From assembly GCA_947175035.1 (NCBI GenBank), contig CAMWLG010000041.1:1-32204 (forward strand): DNA of 32,204 bases, in the 5' to 3' direction. Of this stretch, positions 16,515-23,847 are shown one piece after another. Position 1 is the first letter of the stretch. Each line of letters opens with the position of its first letter. The DNA is from an uncultured Lachnospiraceae bacterium (lineage in GTDB: Bacteria; Bacillota; Clostridia; Lachnospirales; Lachnospiraceae). Under the pieces are notes generated by a model that saw only the letters and a program-made list of their open reading frames with translations, made no database searches and had not been told where the DNA came from. The position numbers were made by a program, and so were the translations under genes.

Positions 16515-17576
16515 ATGAAGAAACTGATACTGGGTATTACCGGCGGTGTATCCTTTTTGGTGTTTGTGATACTGCTTGCCGTGACTGGACATATGTCGGA
16601 GAGCCTCACGGAGCAGCAGATGGCAAAGCGTTGGAACGAGAAGGGCGGTGTGGCGCAAATCAGCTGTTTTTTCTCGACGAACGCGTCGGTCACGGAGGAT
16701 ACTCTTGAGGAGTTTGAACATTCCATAGACAATTATTTAAAGGAGTCCTCCATCACGTTGGAATCCGAGAATCCAAGTGCGAGGCTCTGGGTGGATGCCT
16801 ACAGTGCGGAGGGAAAGCTTACATTGTCCAGCGATACGGGAAGTGTGGAGGCGGACGCTATGGGAATCGGAGGAGATTTTTTTCTGTTTCATCCGCAAAA
16901 GCTTCTCTATGGGGCATATTTCTCCGGCAATGATCTCAATCAAGACTATTGTGTGATTGACGAGGATACTGCATGGCAGCTTTTCGGCTCCAACAATGTG
17001 GCGGGGATGATGGTCTATGTGGCAGGCGAGCCGCATATTGTATCGGGAGTGATAGAGCGGCCCAAGGGGCGGCTTGTGGAGGCGGCGGGGCTGGATTCCA
17101 CCCGAGTGTACGTGTCCCTGAGCACCTTGGAGGCGTATGGTAGCAGCAATGGCATCAACCATTACGAGATCCTGATGCCCAATCCCGTGAAAGAGTTTGC
17201 CTTCAAATATGTGAAGGAACAGCTGGGAAGCGACGAGCGGGAATCGGAGGTGCTGGAGAATACTACCAGATTTGGTCTCTTGAATCGTCTGAAGCTGATT
17301 AGGGACTTTGGCACCCGTTCCATGAACGGCAGGGCAATTATCTATCCCTATTGGGAGAACCTGGCGAGGGGATATGAGGACATTATCGGATTGCTCACGG
17401 CGTTTATGTTACTCTTTTTGTTATATCCATCTTTGCTGGTGCTTGTTATCTTTATCAGATGGTGGCGACATAAGGGCTGGACAATTAAGAGTGTATGGCT
17501 TAAGATAGTAGATAAATTGGAGAGGCTACAAGAGAGATATCGGGCCAAACGAAAAAGTAAGGAGGAGAAGTTATGA
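16515..17576 (+). CDS. Membrane protein with a MacB-like periplasmic core domain but no FtsX domain
   Basis: A 353-residue protein with one N-terminal helix (about 5-25), a large extracytoplasmic domain (about 28-285), one C-terminal helix (about 292-315) and a basic cytoplasmic tail. The middle resembles the periplasmic core domain of MacB-type permeases: an early beta segment, FFLFHPQKLLYGAYFSGND, then YCVIDEDTAWQLFGSNNVAG and VYVAGEPHIVSGVI. A true MacB permease would have four helices, three of them in a C-terminal FtsX domain; here only one follows the core. GAGGG lies seven bases before the ATG. Its stop overlaps the next gene's start as ATGA. It is probably the partner of the HlyD-type adaptor, perhaps a structural or sensing subunit instead of a full transporter. 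The family call is moderate. Confidence 0.72.
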   Translation: MKKLILGITGGVSFLVFVILLAVTGHMSESLTEQQMAKRWNEKGGVAQISCFFSTNASVTEDTLEEFEHSIDNYLKESSITLESENPSARLWVDAYSAEGKLTLSSDTGSVEADAMGIGGDFFLFHPQKLLYGAYFSGNDLNQDYCVIDEDTAWQLFGSNNVAGMMVYVAGEPHIVSGVIERPKGRLVEAAGLDSTRVYVSLSTLEAYGSSNGINHYEILMPNPVKEFAFKYVKEQLGSDERESEVLENTTRFGLLNRLKLIRDFGTRSMNGRAIIYPYWENLARGYEDIIGLLTAFMLLFLLYPSLLVLVIFIRWWRHKGWTIKSVWLKIVDKLERLQERYRAKRKSKEEKL

Positions 17577-20140
17577 AAAAGTGGAAAAGGGCGCTGAGTA
17601 TGGCGCTGGTGGCTGTGATGCTGTTGGGGCTTTGCGCCTGCAACCGTAGCAAGGACGGGATCGGAAGCAACAATCCCAAGGGCAGTAATGTGAATTCCGA
17701 ATTGGCGAAGCAGTATGTCTATCGCATGCAGCCATTTGATTTTGCAAGTATCATGAAGGAAGATGAGGATTCCTATCTGCAAAACGCCATGGTGTTTGAC
17801 AATCACGTCTATCTGATAATGCAGAAGTACGGCGAGAAGAACGGTAGATGGGATTATGAATATAGCCTGATCTCCATGGACATGGAAGGAAATGATATGA
17901 AGACCTACAAGCTTCAGCGAACCATGGAGGATGTGGGAGAAGCGGATCAAGAGGACAAGGCAGAGCAGACTCCTTCTGGCGAGTCCGGAACAGAAGGGAA
18001 TGCAGGCGCAATCATGCCCAGAACGGAAATTTCGGGAGAGGATTTGGCTTCGACAGAAGATGTGGAAGCTGAGATGCCGGAAGAGGAGGTATACAATGGG
18101 TACGAGAGTACCTATTACAATAATTTCCAGATTGCGCGCGGAGGCCGCATATATGCCAGCAAAGAGCATTATTTCGAGGATTATTCCGACCCGGAGAATT
18201 ATGTGAGCAAAACCGAGCGTTTCCTGTGTTGTTGGGATACCGAGGGGAAGTTGTTGTGGGAGTCCCCCTTGGATATGCTCACGCAGGAGGATAAATGGTA
18301 TAGCATCAATGCGATTGTCGGATTGGAGAACGGCAATGTCCTGCTTTTGATCAACGGTGACGAGAGCGGCAAGATCACTGTAGATAAGGATGGCAATCTG
18401 TCGGAGATGCGTCCCGTGAACGAGAAGCTTACGGAATACATGAATCATCTCGTCAGTAGTGTCACGATGCCAAAGGATCAGATTCTCGTCGTGTATTATA
18501 CACAGGAAAACTATGAAAATCAGTATATTGTGACCTATGATGTCAAGTCGGATTCCGTGACAGAGAGCTTTCCGATGCCCAAGAACATGGTATATAACAT
18601 GGGAAATATCAGCAGCGTGGATGCCAACGGTGATATTGTGTATTGCGCCAACCAGGGAATCTACAAATACCATGTCGGTGACACAGAGCCTACGCAAATA
18701 ATGAGCTTTGTCAATTCTGATCTGGATATCAACAGTATGAGAACGGTGCTGCCCATTGACGATGAGCATTTTGTGGGAATCTACACGGTGTATGATGATG
18801 TGACTTATCGCAGCTCTACCGAGGGCGGTTTGTTTACCAAGGTGGCGCCGGAGGATATCCCTGACAAGCAGGTGATGGTGCTGGGCGGCAACTATATTCC
18901 TAGAGATTTGAGAAAGCGTGTGGTGGAATATAACAAATCCAGCGATACCCACAGGATTGTCCTGAAAGACTACAGTTTATATAATACCTATGACGACTAC
19001 AAGGCTGCCTATACACAGATGAACAATGATATTATCTCCGGAGGTATGCCTGATATCCTGATTGTGGATTCCTATGGGATGTCAATAGAAAATTATGTCT
19101 CCAAAGGACTTCTGGCAAATATCGATGAGCTGATCGCCAAGGATCCGGAGCTTTCCAAAACGGAATTCTTGGATAATGTCTTTGAGGCTGCCAGAGTGAA
19201 CGGCAAGCTGTATGAGATTCTTCCTTCCTTCTATGTGATGACCTATGTGGGCAAGACGTCTCTTGTGGGAGACCGCACCCAGTGGACCATGGAGGAGGCG
19301 AAACAGGTGCTCTCCACCATGCCTGAGGGCGCGCAGCTTTTTGGAGATATGAGGCGGGGAGGGTTCTTCTCCCAGGTGATGCAGATGTGCGGAAGCGATT
19401 TCATTGACGTGTCCACGGGCAAATGTAATTTTGATTCCCCAGAGTTCATTTCCCTTATGGAGTATGCCAAGGAACTGCCCGAAGATACGGATGGAGGAGA
19501 TATTGCGTATGCAATAGAAGAGGATTACGATAATTGGTATGCGAACTATCAATCCCAGTATCGTGAAAACCGTACATTATTGTCCAATTGTTATCTGAGC
19601 AGTTTTGAGGATATGGTATATACGATCAACGGCTCCTTTGGCGAGGATGTGAGCTATGTGGGCTTCCCCAACAGCAGCGGGCAGGGCTCCGTGGTCTCCT
19701 ATAACTACGAATACGCGCTGGCTGCAGGTTCCGCCAATCTGGATGCGGCGTGGGAATTTATGAGATATTATCTGACGGAAGAATACCAATCTTCAGATAA
19801 TTTCAGGTGGCAGCTGCCGGTGAACAAGGCACAATTTGACAAGCAGGCGGAGCGCGCAACGAAAAAGCCTACTTATGACAACGATGGCAAGGAAGAGGAA
19901 TATGACTACACCTATTGGATCAATGATGAGTCCATTGTAATTGATCCGCTCAATTCGCAACAGCTTGAAAAGTTGAAGAGCTTTGTCTCCACCGTGACGA
20001 AGCGGGCATATTATAACGAGGATGTCCAGAATATTATTAATGAGGAGATGGATGCGTTCTACAAGGGACAGAAGAGCGCCAAGGACGTGGCAGGCATTAT
20101 CCAGAGCCGTGCACAGATTTTTGTCAACGAGAACCGCTAA
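17573..20140 (+). CDS. Second large solute-binding lipoprotein of the operon
   Basis: An 855-residue lipoprotein whose ATG overlaps the preceding stop by four bases, after GGAGG, so translation is coupled. The lipobox is LCAC with Cys23. Residues about 40-425 are an N-terminal beta-rich domain resembling that of the first lipoprotein. It is interrupted by an acidic, low-complexity insert at about 120-185 (Glu, Ser, Gly). The solute-binding domain starts near 432 (YIPRDLRKRVVEYN, MNNDIISGGMPDILIVDSYG, MEEAKQVLSTMPEGAQ). The C terminus GQKSAKDVAGIIQSR is identical to that of the first lipoprotein, so the two are probably ancient duplicates. It is the last gene of the operon. Only 15 bases separate it from the convergent CDF gene, and no terminator is visible between them. 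Confidence 0.88.
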   Translation: MKKWKRALSMALVAVMLLGLCACNRSKDGIGSNNPKGSNVNSELAKQYVYRMQPFDFASIMKEDEDSYLQNAMVFDNHVYLIMQKYGEKNGRWDYEYSLISMDMEGNDMKTYKLQRTMEDVGEADQEDKAEQTPSGESGTEGNAGAIMPRTEISGEDLASTEDVEAEMPEEEVYNGYESTYYNNFQIARGGRIYASKEHYFEDYSDPENYVSKTERFLCCWDTEGKLLWESPLDMLTQEDKWYSINAIVGLENGNVLLLINGDESGKITVDKDGNLSEMRPVNEKLTEYMNHLVSSVTMPKDQILVVYYTQENYENQYIVTYDVKSDSVTESFPMPKNMVYNMGNISSVDANGDIVYCANQGIYKYHVGDTEPTQIMSFVNSDLDINSMRTVLPIDDEHFVGIYTVYDDVTYRSSTEGGLFTKVAPEDIPDKQVMVLGGNYIPRDLRKRVVEYNKSSDTHRIVLKDYSLYNTYDDYKAAYTQMNNDIISGGMPDILIVDSYGMSIENYVSKGLLANIDELIAKDPELSKTEFLDNVFEAARVNGKLYEILPSFYVMTYVGKTSLVGDRTQWTMEEAKQVLSTMPEGAQLFGDMRRGGFFSQVMQMCGSDFIDVSTGKCNFDSPEFISLMEYAKELPEDTDGGDIAYAIEEDYDNWYANYQSQYRENRTLLSNCYLSSFEDMVYTINGSFGEDVSYVGFPNSSGQGSVVSYNYEYALAAGSANLDAAWEFMRYYLTEEYQSSDNFRWQLPVNKAQFDKQAERATKKPTYDNDGKEEEYDYTYWINDESIVIDPLNSQQLEKLKSFVSTVTKRAYYNEDVQNIINEEMDAFYKGQKSAKDVAGIIQSRAQIFVNENR

Positions 20141-20155
20141 CCATAATGGCTGAAA

Positions 20156-21316
20156 TTACATCTTATCTACCTCGATTACGGGGAAATATTCAGCGTTCTG
20201 GGATTTGATCTTGTAGGAGATAATCTCTATCAATGCGTTGTCGGATAGTCTGTAATTAAAGGGCACCACCACATCAAAAATCAGATTGGTGTGGGTGGGG
20301 CCTTTTACTATGCGGAAATCATGCATAGTGATGTCTGTGTCAATCTCTGCGAGAACCTGTGCCACCATTTCATGCAGACTGTCGGTCTCGGGGTCTCCCA
20401 CACAGACAGGATCCATGTGAATGACTGCGGTGCAGTGCAGGGTGGAGCGAAGCGTGTGCTCAATCAGGTCAATCAGGTCATGCATCTCTAAAATATTGCC
20501 ATCAGCAGGAACTTCCGCATGAAGCGAAATATGAACTCTCCCGGGCCCATAGTTGTGAACCATGAGATCGTGGATGCCAATGATACCGTCGTGGGAGAGG
20601 ACAATATCATTTACCTGCTGGACGAACTCGGGGGCGGGAGCCTGCCCCAGCAGAGGTCCGATCGTATCCTTGGCGGCATTGATTCCCGCGATACAGATAA
20701 AAATCGCCACCGCCACACCGCAATAACCATCCACCACGAGGCTTGTGAAATGGGAGATCAGGAGGCAGACAAGGACAATGGAAGTGGCGCAGACATCACT
20801 GATGCTGTCCGTCGCGGTTGCGGACATGGCGACGGATTGGATGCGCTTGCCCACACTCCGATTATAGAATGCCATATAACATTTGATGCAGATGGACACG
20901 AGAAGAATCACCACGACGAGGACGGAGCATTCCGGCTTCTCGGGGTGAATGATCTTGACGATAGAATTCTTGAACAGCTCAAATGCCATAAGCAGGATGA
21001 AAAAAGCCACCACAAGTCCGGAGATATATTCAAATCTGCCGTGCCCGAAGGGGTGGTCGGAGTCGGGTTTTTGTCCTGAAAGCTTGAAGCCAAAGAGCGT
21101 TACGATGGACGAGCCCGCATCAGAAAGATTATTAAAGGCGTCTGCCGTGATCGCGATAGAACCGCTGAGCACCCCGGCAATAAACTTTCCGGCAAAGAGC
21201 AGGAGATTTAGGGCGATTCCAACCGAGCCGCAGAGCATGCCATAAGCCTGACGCACCTTTGGATTGTCGTATTCTGTATTGTTTTTGATGAAAATTCGCG
21301 CGAATAAAGTGACCAT
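20156..21316 (-). CDS. Cation diffusion facilitator (CDF) metal efflux protein, probably manganese type
   Basis: A 386-residue membrane antiporter that exports divalent metal ions, with about six helices and a C-terminal cytoplasmic metal-binding domain. The helix 2 motif is ADAFNNLSDAGSS, giving N62-x3-D66. The helix 5 motif is ATDSISDV, giving D170-x3-D174. The pattern NxxxD plus DxxxD is known for Mn-exporting members (MntE group), while Zn/Cd members carry HxxxD in helix 5. HPFGHGRFEY after helix 2 is a family hallmark. The C-terminal domain, about 220-386, is longer than in YiiP. The start ATG at 21316 has only a weak ribosome binding site (GAAAGCGG). Family is certain; metal choice is inference. 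Confidence 0.94.
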   Translation of the reverse strand: MVTLFARIFIKNNTEYDNPKVRQAYGMLCGSVGIALNLLLFAGKFIAGVLSGSIAITADAFNNLSDAGSSIVTLFGFKLSGQKPDSDHPFGHGRFEYISGLVVAFFILLMAFELFKNSIVKIIHPEKPECSVLVVVILLVSICIKCYMAFYNRSVGKRIQSVAMSATATDSISDVCATSIVLVCLLISHFTSLVVDGYCGVAVAIFICIAGINAAKDTIGPLLGQAPAPEFVQQVNDIVLSHDGIIGIHDLMVHNYGPGRVHISLHAEVPADGNILEMHDLIDLIEHTLRSTLHCTAVIHMDPVCVGDPETDSLHEMVAQVLAEIDTDITMHDFRIVKGPTHTNLIFDVVVPFNYRLSDNALIEIISYKIKSQNAEYFPVIEVDKM

Positions 21317-21345
21317 AATGCACCGCTTTCTTTCATAGTTGACAT

Positions 21346-21374
21346 TGTATACTATCGGTAAAAGGGCGTGACCA
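21346..21374 (-). promoter_or_regulatory. Probable promoter of the CDF gene
   Basis: On the minus strand, TGGTCA (21369-21374) and TATACA (21346-21351) are 17 bases apart, followed by the CDF start about 30 bases on. The -35 box matches only four of six consensus bases, and it overlaps the hairpin at 21361-21396. Confidence 0.42.
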
Positions 21375-21396
21375 CTAAAACGGATTTTCGCCCTTT
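21361..21396 (-). terminator. Possible terminator of the 232-residue membrane protein gene
   Basis: AAAGGGCG at 21361-21368 pairs perfectly with CGCCCTTT at 21389-21396 around a 20-base loop. On the minus strand it lies just after the stop of the gene at 21405 and ends in a short TTTT run. The long loop and short T tract make it a weak candidate. Confidence 0.45.
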
Positions 21397-21404
21397 CCTA
21401 ATAA

Positions 21405-22103
21405 TTAATATTCTCGAAAACTTTGAGCAGCTTTATCTAAAACCTGCATCAGTATTTTTTCACTTTCAGTTCCCACATATTCTTTTGGGTAAACCAAGCA
21501 TAATCCCGCCAGTTCACAATAATCAATTTTATCAAGCTCAAACCCATAAAAATACATCATGTAATCATAGTATTCTTTCTTGGCTCTGAATAGAAACATT
21601 CCGTCAAGCGGTTCAAGATTTACAGCACCTTCAAAAGATTTATTGCTTTTATATTCTTCTATGGCACAATAAACCTCATCGTCTGTCTGTACAGCAATGG
21701 ATGGAATAGTGCCTTCACAACCATATTCATCATTTGGAGCGTATGTACACAAAAGCTCACCTTCCGCAGCATGAGATTTGGCTGCCTTGAATGCTTTGTC
21801 CACAACATATCCGTAATTGGAATATTCATCTTGAATGATATGTTCTTCGTTCAACAGTTCTATCGGATCAATTACTGCATTATGTGGTCTGCTTTCCTCT
21901 GGATCTTCAACTTTTATTTGGTTTAATTTCTCTTTTATTTCGAGGCTTCTTTTTTCCATTTGGCAAGCTTTGAAATATATTGTTAAATTGAACAATCCAA
22001 TTACAAACCATGGTATTCCTACAACAACTTTGTTCCTGCAAAAGCATAGTACTGCGACACCTAACCATATTATTGCAATGAATATATATTTGGTTTTCTT
22101 CAA
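21405..22103 (-). CDS. Hypothetical membrane protein with two N-terminal helices
   Basis: I do not recognise the family. The 232-residue protein has two hydrophobic segments at about 6-21 and 26-45 and then a soluble, acidic cytoplasmic-looking domain. That domain includes EIKEKLNQIKVEDPEES (helical), DPIELLNEEHIIQDEYSNYG, and a C-terminal part rich in Tyr and Asp with YDYMMYFYGFELDKIDYCEL. The start is TTG at 22103, supported by GAGGAG nine bases upstream; the nearby ATG at the same site is quickly stopped. Base composition is AT-richer than the operons to the left, matching the rest of the accessory block. It is a single-gene unit with its own promoter. No function is proposed. Confidence 0.75.
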   Translation of the reverse strand: MKKTKYIFIAIIWLGVAVLCFCRNKVVVGIPWFVIGLFNLTIYFKACQMEKRSLEIKEKLNQIKVEDPEESRPHNAVIDPIELLNEEHIIQDEYSNYGYVVDKAFKAAKSHAAEGELLCTYAPNDEYGCEGTIPSIAVQTDDEVYCAIEEYKSNKSFEGAVNLEPLDGMFLFRAKKEYYDYMMYFYGFELDKIDYCELAGLCLVYPKEYVGTESEKILMQVLDKAAQSFREY

Positions 22104-22148
22104 GATTTAACACTCCTCATTTTTCCTAGTTTGAGCTTCGTTGCTTCT

Positions 22149-22176
22149 ACTATATCAAACAACACTATTTTTGTAA
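22149..22176 (-). promoter_or_regulatory. Promoter of the hypothetical membrane protein gene
   Basis: On the minus strand, TTACAA (22171-22176) is followed after 16 bases by TATAGT (22149-22154). The TTG start codon with its ribosome binding site lies about 45 bases downstream. Both boxes match four to five of six consensus bases. Confidence 0.47.
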
Positions 22177-22268
22177 ATAATTGAATAGACTTTGCGTTTT
22201 GATTGCGGTAAACTATATCTAAGCAGTAAATTTATTGGGCATGAAAGCTGGATAAATAGGAGATACAA

Positions 22269-22901
22269 ATGAATTTTAAACAATATGTGAAACGTCATCT
22301 GATTTTTGTCATCTTTCTCTTGGTGATCGGATATGGGATTGTTGCATATATCCATATCGTATGTCCCGAAAAAATCGGTCAGCCCCATGTAAGGGGTGCA
22401 GAGTTTGCGTTTGCACCGGTTTATAATAAAGATGGAAGTACGTTTCATGCAAAATTGGGCATCGGCTATCAGCAAGGGCTTCTGGTTTTTGAATCCGTTT
22501 TGACATTGTTTGCGACTTTGTTGTTGTATCGAATGATGGAATATTTCTGTATATTCTTTGGCATCAAAAGGATTTGGAGCTATTTTGTGGACTTTGGTGC
22601 GGCGTCCGCACTTGCGCGGTTTCCGATGCGGCTGTTGGGAAAATACACGCTTGACTATTGGTATATCCGGGTCGGTCATGGTACATATGATTTTTTTGAT
22701 TTTTGCATCGGAATCTGTGTTGCGGGCGTATTGATCTGGATCATACCATTTTCTGTAAAGTATCTTAAGTACAAAAAGCAGCATACGGCGGGCATGAATT
22801 TTGTGCAGAAGTTTGTGTGGGAAATGAAGCTTAGTCTGCAATTGTTAAAAACATCTTTTTGCCCGATCAAAACGTGGTGGGAAGATATTTCAATATTTTA
22901 G
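22269..22901 (+). CDS. Divergent signal peptidase II (LspA)-like membrane protein, likely inactive
   Basis: A 210-residue protein with about four membrane helices. The region at 112-150 lines up with the active-site region of LspA, the lipoprotein signal peptidase. Family members read roughly ALGNxxDRLxxGYVVDF, then FNxAD. Here the same spacing reads ALARFPMRLLGKYTLDYW, then YDFFDF. The first catalytic Asp (of NxxDR) is replaced by Met120, while the second (Asp144) remains. Proteolysis is therefore unlikely, unless another residue substitutes. AGGAGA lies six bases before the ATG at 22269. The last 12 bases overlap the end of the convergent AraC gene. The LspA relation is my alignment by eye and should be seen as probable. 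It could instead be an unrelated small integral membrane protein. Confidence 0.55.
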   Translation: MNFKQYVKRHLIFVIFLLVIGYGIVAYIHIVCPEKIGQPHVRGAEFAFAPVYNKDGSTFHAKLGIGYQQGLLVFESVLTLFATLLLYRMMEYFCIFFGIKRIWSYFVDFGAASALARFPMRLLGKYTLDYWYIRVGHGTYDFFDFCIGICVAGVLIWIIPFSVKYLKYKKQHTAGMNFVQKFVWEMKLSLQLLKTSFCPIKTWWEDISIF

Positions 22902-23723
22902 TCGGCGGATATTACTGGGATTATCGCCGAGTATTTTCTTCATTACATTACAAAAGTAATTGCTATTATCAAAACCGGATAGTTGTGCGATTTCTCCAAT
23001 TGATAAATCTGTGGTCAGTAATAAGTGCCTGCCAGTCTCTGTTTTAATATAATTTAGGTATTCCGAATATGTAACGCCAATTACCCTTTTAAATAATCTT
23101 GAGAAGTGGGCTGGGGAAAAGTTTACATAAGCGGCGGTTTCTGTGAGAGAAGGGGAACTTAAAAAGTTGTGTTCCATATATTTTATGGCTTTTAATATAG
23201 AGGTGTCCGCTTTTGATAATTCCACATCCGTTGGATTGGATGGTTGATGGAACCTTATTACGGTCATAAGCAGGTGATACAGCATTCCTCTTAAAATTAA
23301 GTCGGACTCATTTTGGTAATGCTCATATTCATAAAGCATATCGCAGAATATACCATAGATTTTTTCTTGTATCTCAGGAGTAAAATTGTAAACTGGATAG
23401 CGGTACAATTCTTCAAACGATTCGGTGCCTATAAGATCCAACAATGGTTTGACCGCATCATCAGTAAATTTCAGAACAAATCGTTCATAAGGCGTGTTGT
23501 CCACAAAAGAAGTACGATGATAAACATTTTTAGGAGTCACGCCGACACTTCCATTGTTCAGAAAACCTATCATATGCGGCATTATAAATTTGCGGTGACC
23601 GCTCACCGTATAGCTGATGCCGTAATAGTCACGATAAACTTCTAACTGTTTCATCTCGTAGTTGGAAGGCTTCTTCTGACGGTCTATGTAAAAATTGTAT
23701 CCAGGCTTTAAAGGAAGCGGCAT
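22890..23723 (-). CDS. AraC-family transcriptional regulator
   Basis: A 277-residue regulator with an N-terminal cupin-like sensing domain (about 1-150) and a C-terminal AraC DNA-binding domain (about 175-277). The latter has two helix-turn-helix units: LTETAAYVNFSPAHFSRLFKRVIG with the typical SYxH..FxR plan, and IGEIAQLSGFDNSNYFCNVMKKILG, where GFxxxxYF is the family hallmark. I chose the ATG at 23723 because GGGGGAGG precedes it by seven bases; the GTG at 23741 lies before this site. It is divergent from the two ABC exporter genes and shares their 124-base intergenic region. It is therefore the likely regulator of those genes. Confidence 0.93.
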   Translation of the reverse strand: MPLPLKPGYNFYIDRQKKPSNYEMKQLEVYRDYYGISYTVSGHRKFIMPHMIGFLNNGSVGVTPKNVYHRTSFVDNTPYERFVLKFTDDAVKPLLDLIGTESFEELYRYPVYNFTPEIQEKIYGIFCDMLYEYEHYQNESDLILRGMLYHLLMTVIRFHQPSNPTDVELSKADTSILKAIKYMEHNFLSSPSLTETAAYVNFSPAHFSRLFKRVIGVTYSEYLNYIKTETGRHLLLTTDLSIGEIAQLSGFDNSNYFCNVMKKILGDNPSNIRRLKY

Positions 23724-23761
23724 ATTTTTTCCTCCCCCCACATGAGCATATTTTTATAGAT

Positions 23762-23789
23762 ATTATAGCATTTTATCAAATAATTACAA
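23762..23789 (-). promoter_or_regulatory. Promoter of the AraC-family regulator gene
   Basis: On the minus strand, TTGTAA (23784-23789) and a consensus TATAAT (23762-23767) are 16 bases apart, with an extended -10 TG element (TGCTATAAT). The start codon follows about 40 bases downstream. Confidence 0.62.
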
Positions 23790-23813
23790 GAATGGGCACA
23801 AAAAATGTGATAA
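23784..23813 (+). promoter_or_regulatory. Probable promoter of the ABC exporter pair
   Basis: TTACAA (23784-23789) and TGATAA (23808-23813) are 18 bases apart on the plus strand. Its -35 box uses the same six base pairs as the -35 box of the divergent AraC promoter, so the two promoters should compete. Confidence 0.42.
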
Positions 23814-23847
23814 TTTGTCTATAAAAATAGATAAGGAAGGGACAAAC

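Larger units (their letters stand above)
23749..23829. promoter_or_regulatory. Inverted-repeat pair flanking the divergent AraC / ABC exporter promoters
   Basis: TATTTTTATAGA at 23749-23760 recurs as its exact reverse complement, TCTATAAAAATA, at 23818-23829. The copies bracket both divergent promoters with 57 bases between them. Such a layout fits two AraC-protein half-sites. The repeats are AT-rich, so chance cannot be excluded. Confidence 0.5.

Noticed and set aside
17348..18952. Long open frame of 534 codons on the minus strand
   Set aside because: It lies opposite the second solute-binding lipoprotein and the end of the preceding gene, has a His/Ile-rich composition typical of an antisense frame, and shows no family motif or ribosome binding site.
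22155..22841. Open frame of 228 codons opposite the LspA-like gene
   Set aside because: The plus-strand gene has a good ribosome binding site and a clear membrane topology; the minus frame has neither and is rich in Lys/His without pattern.
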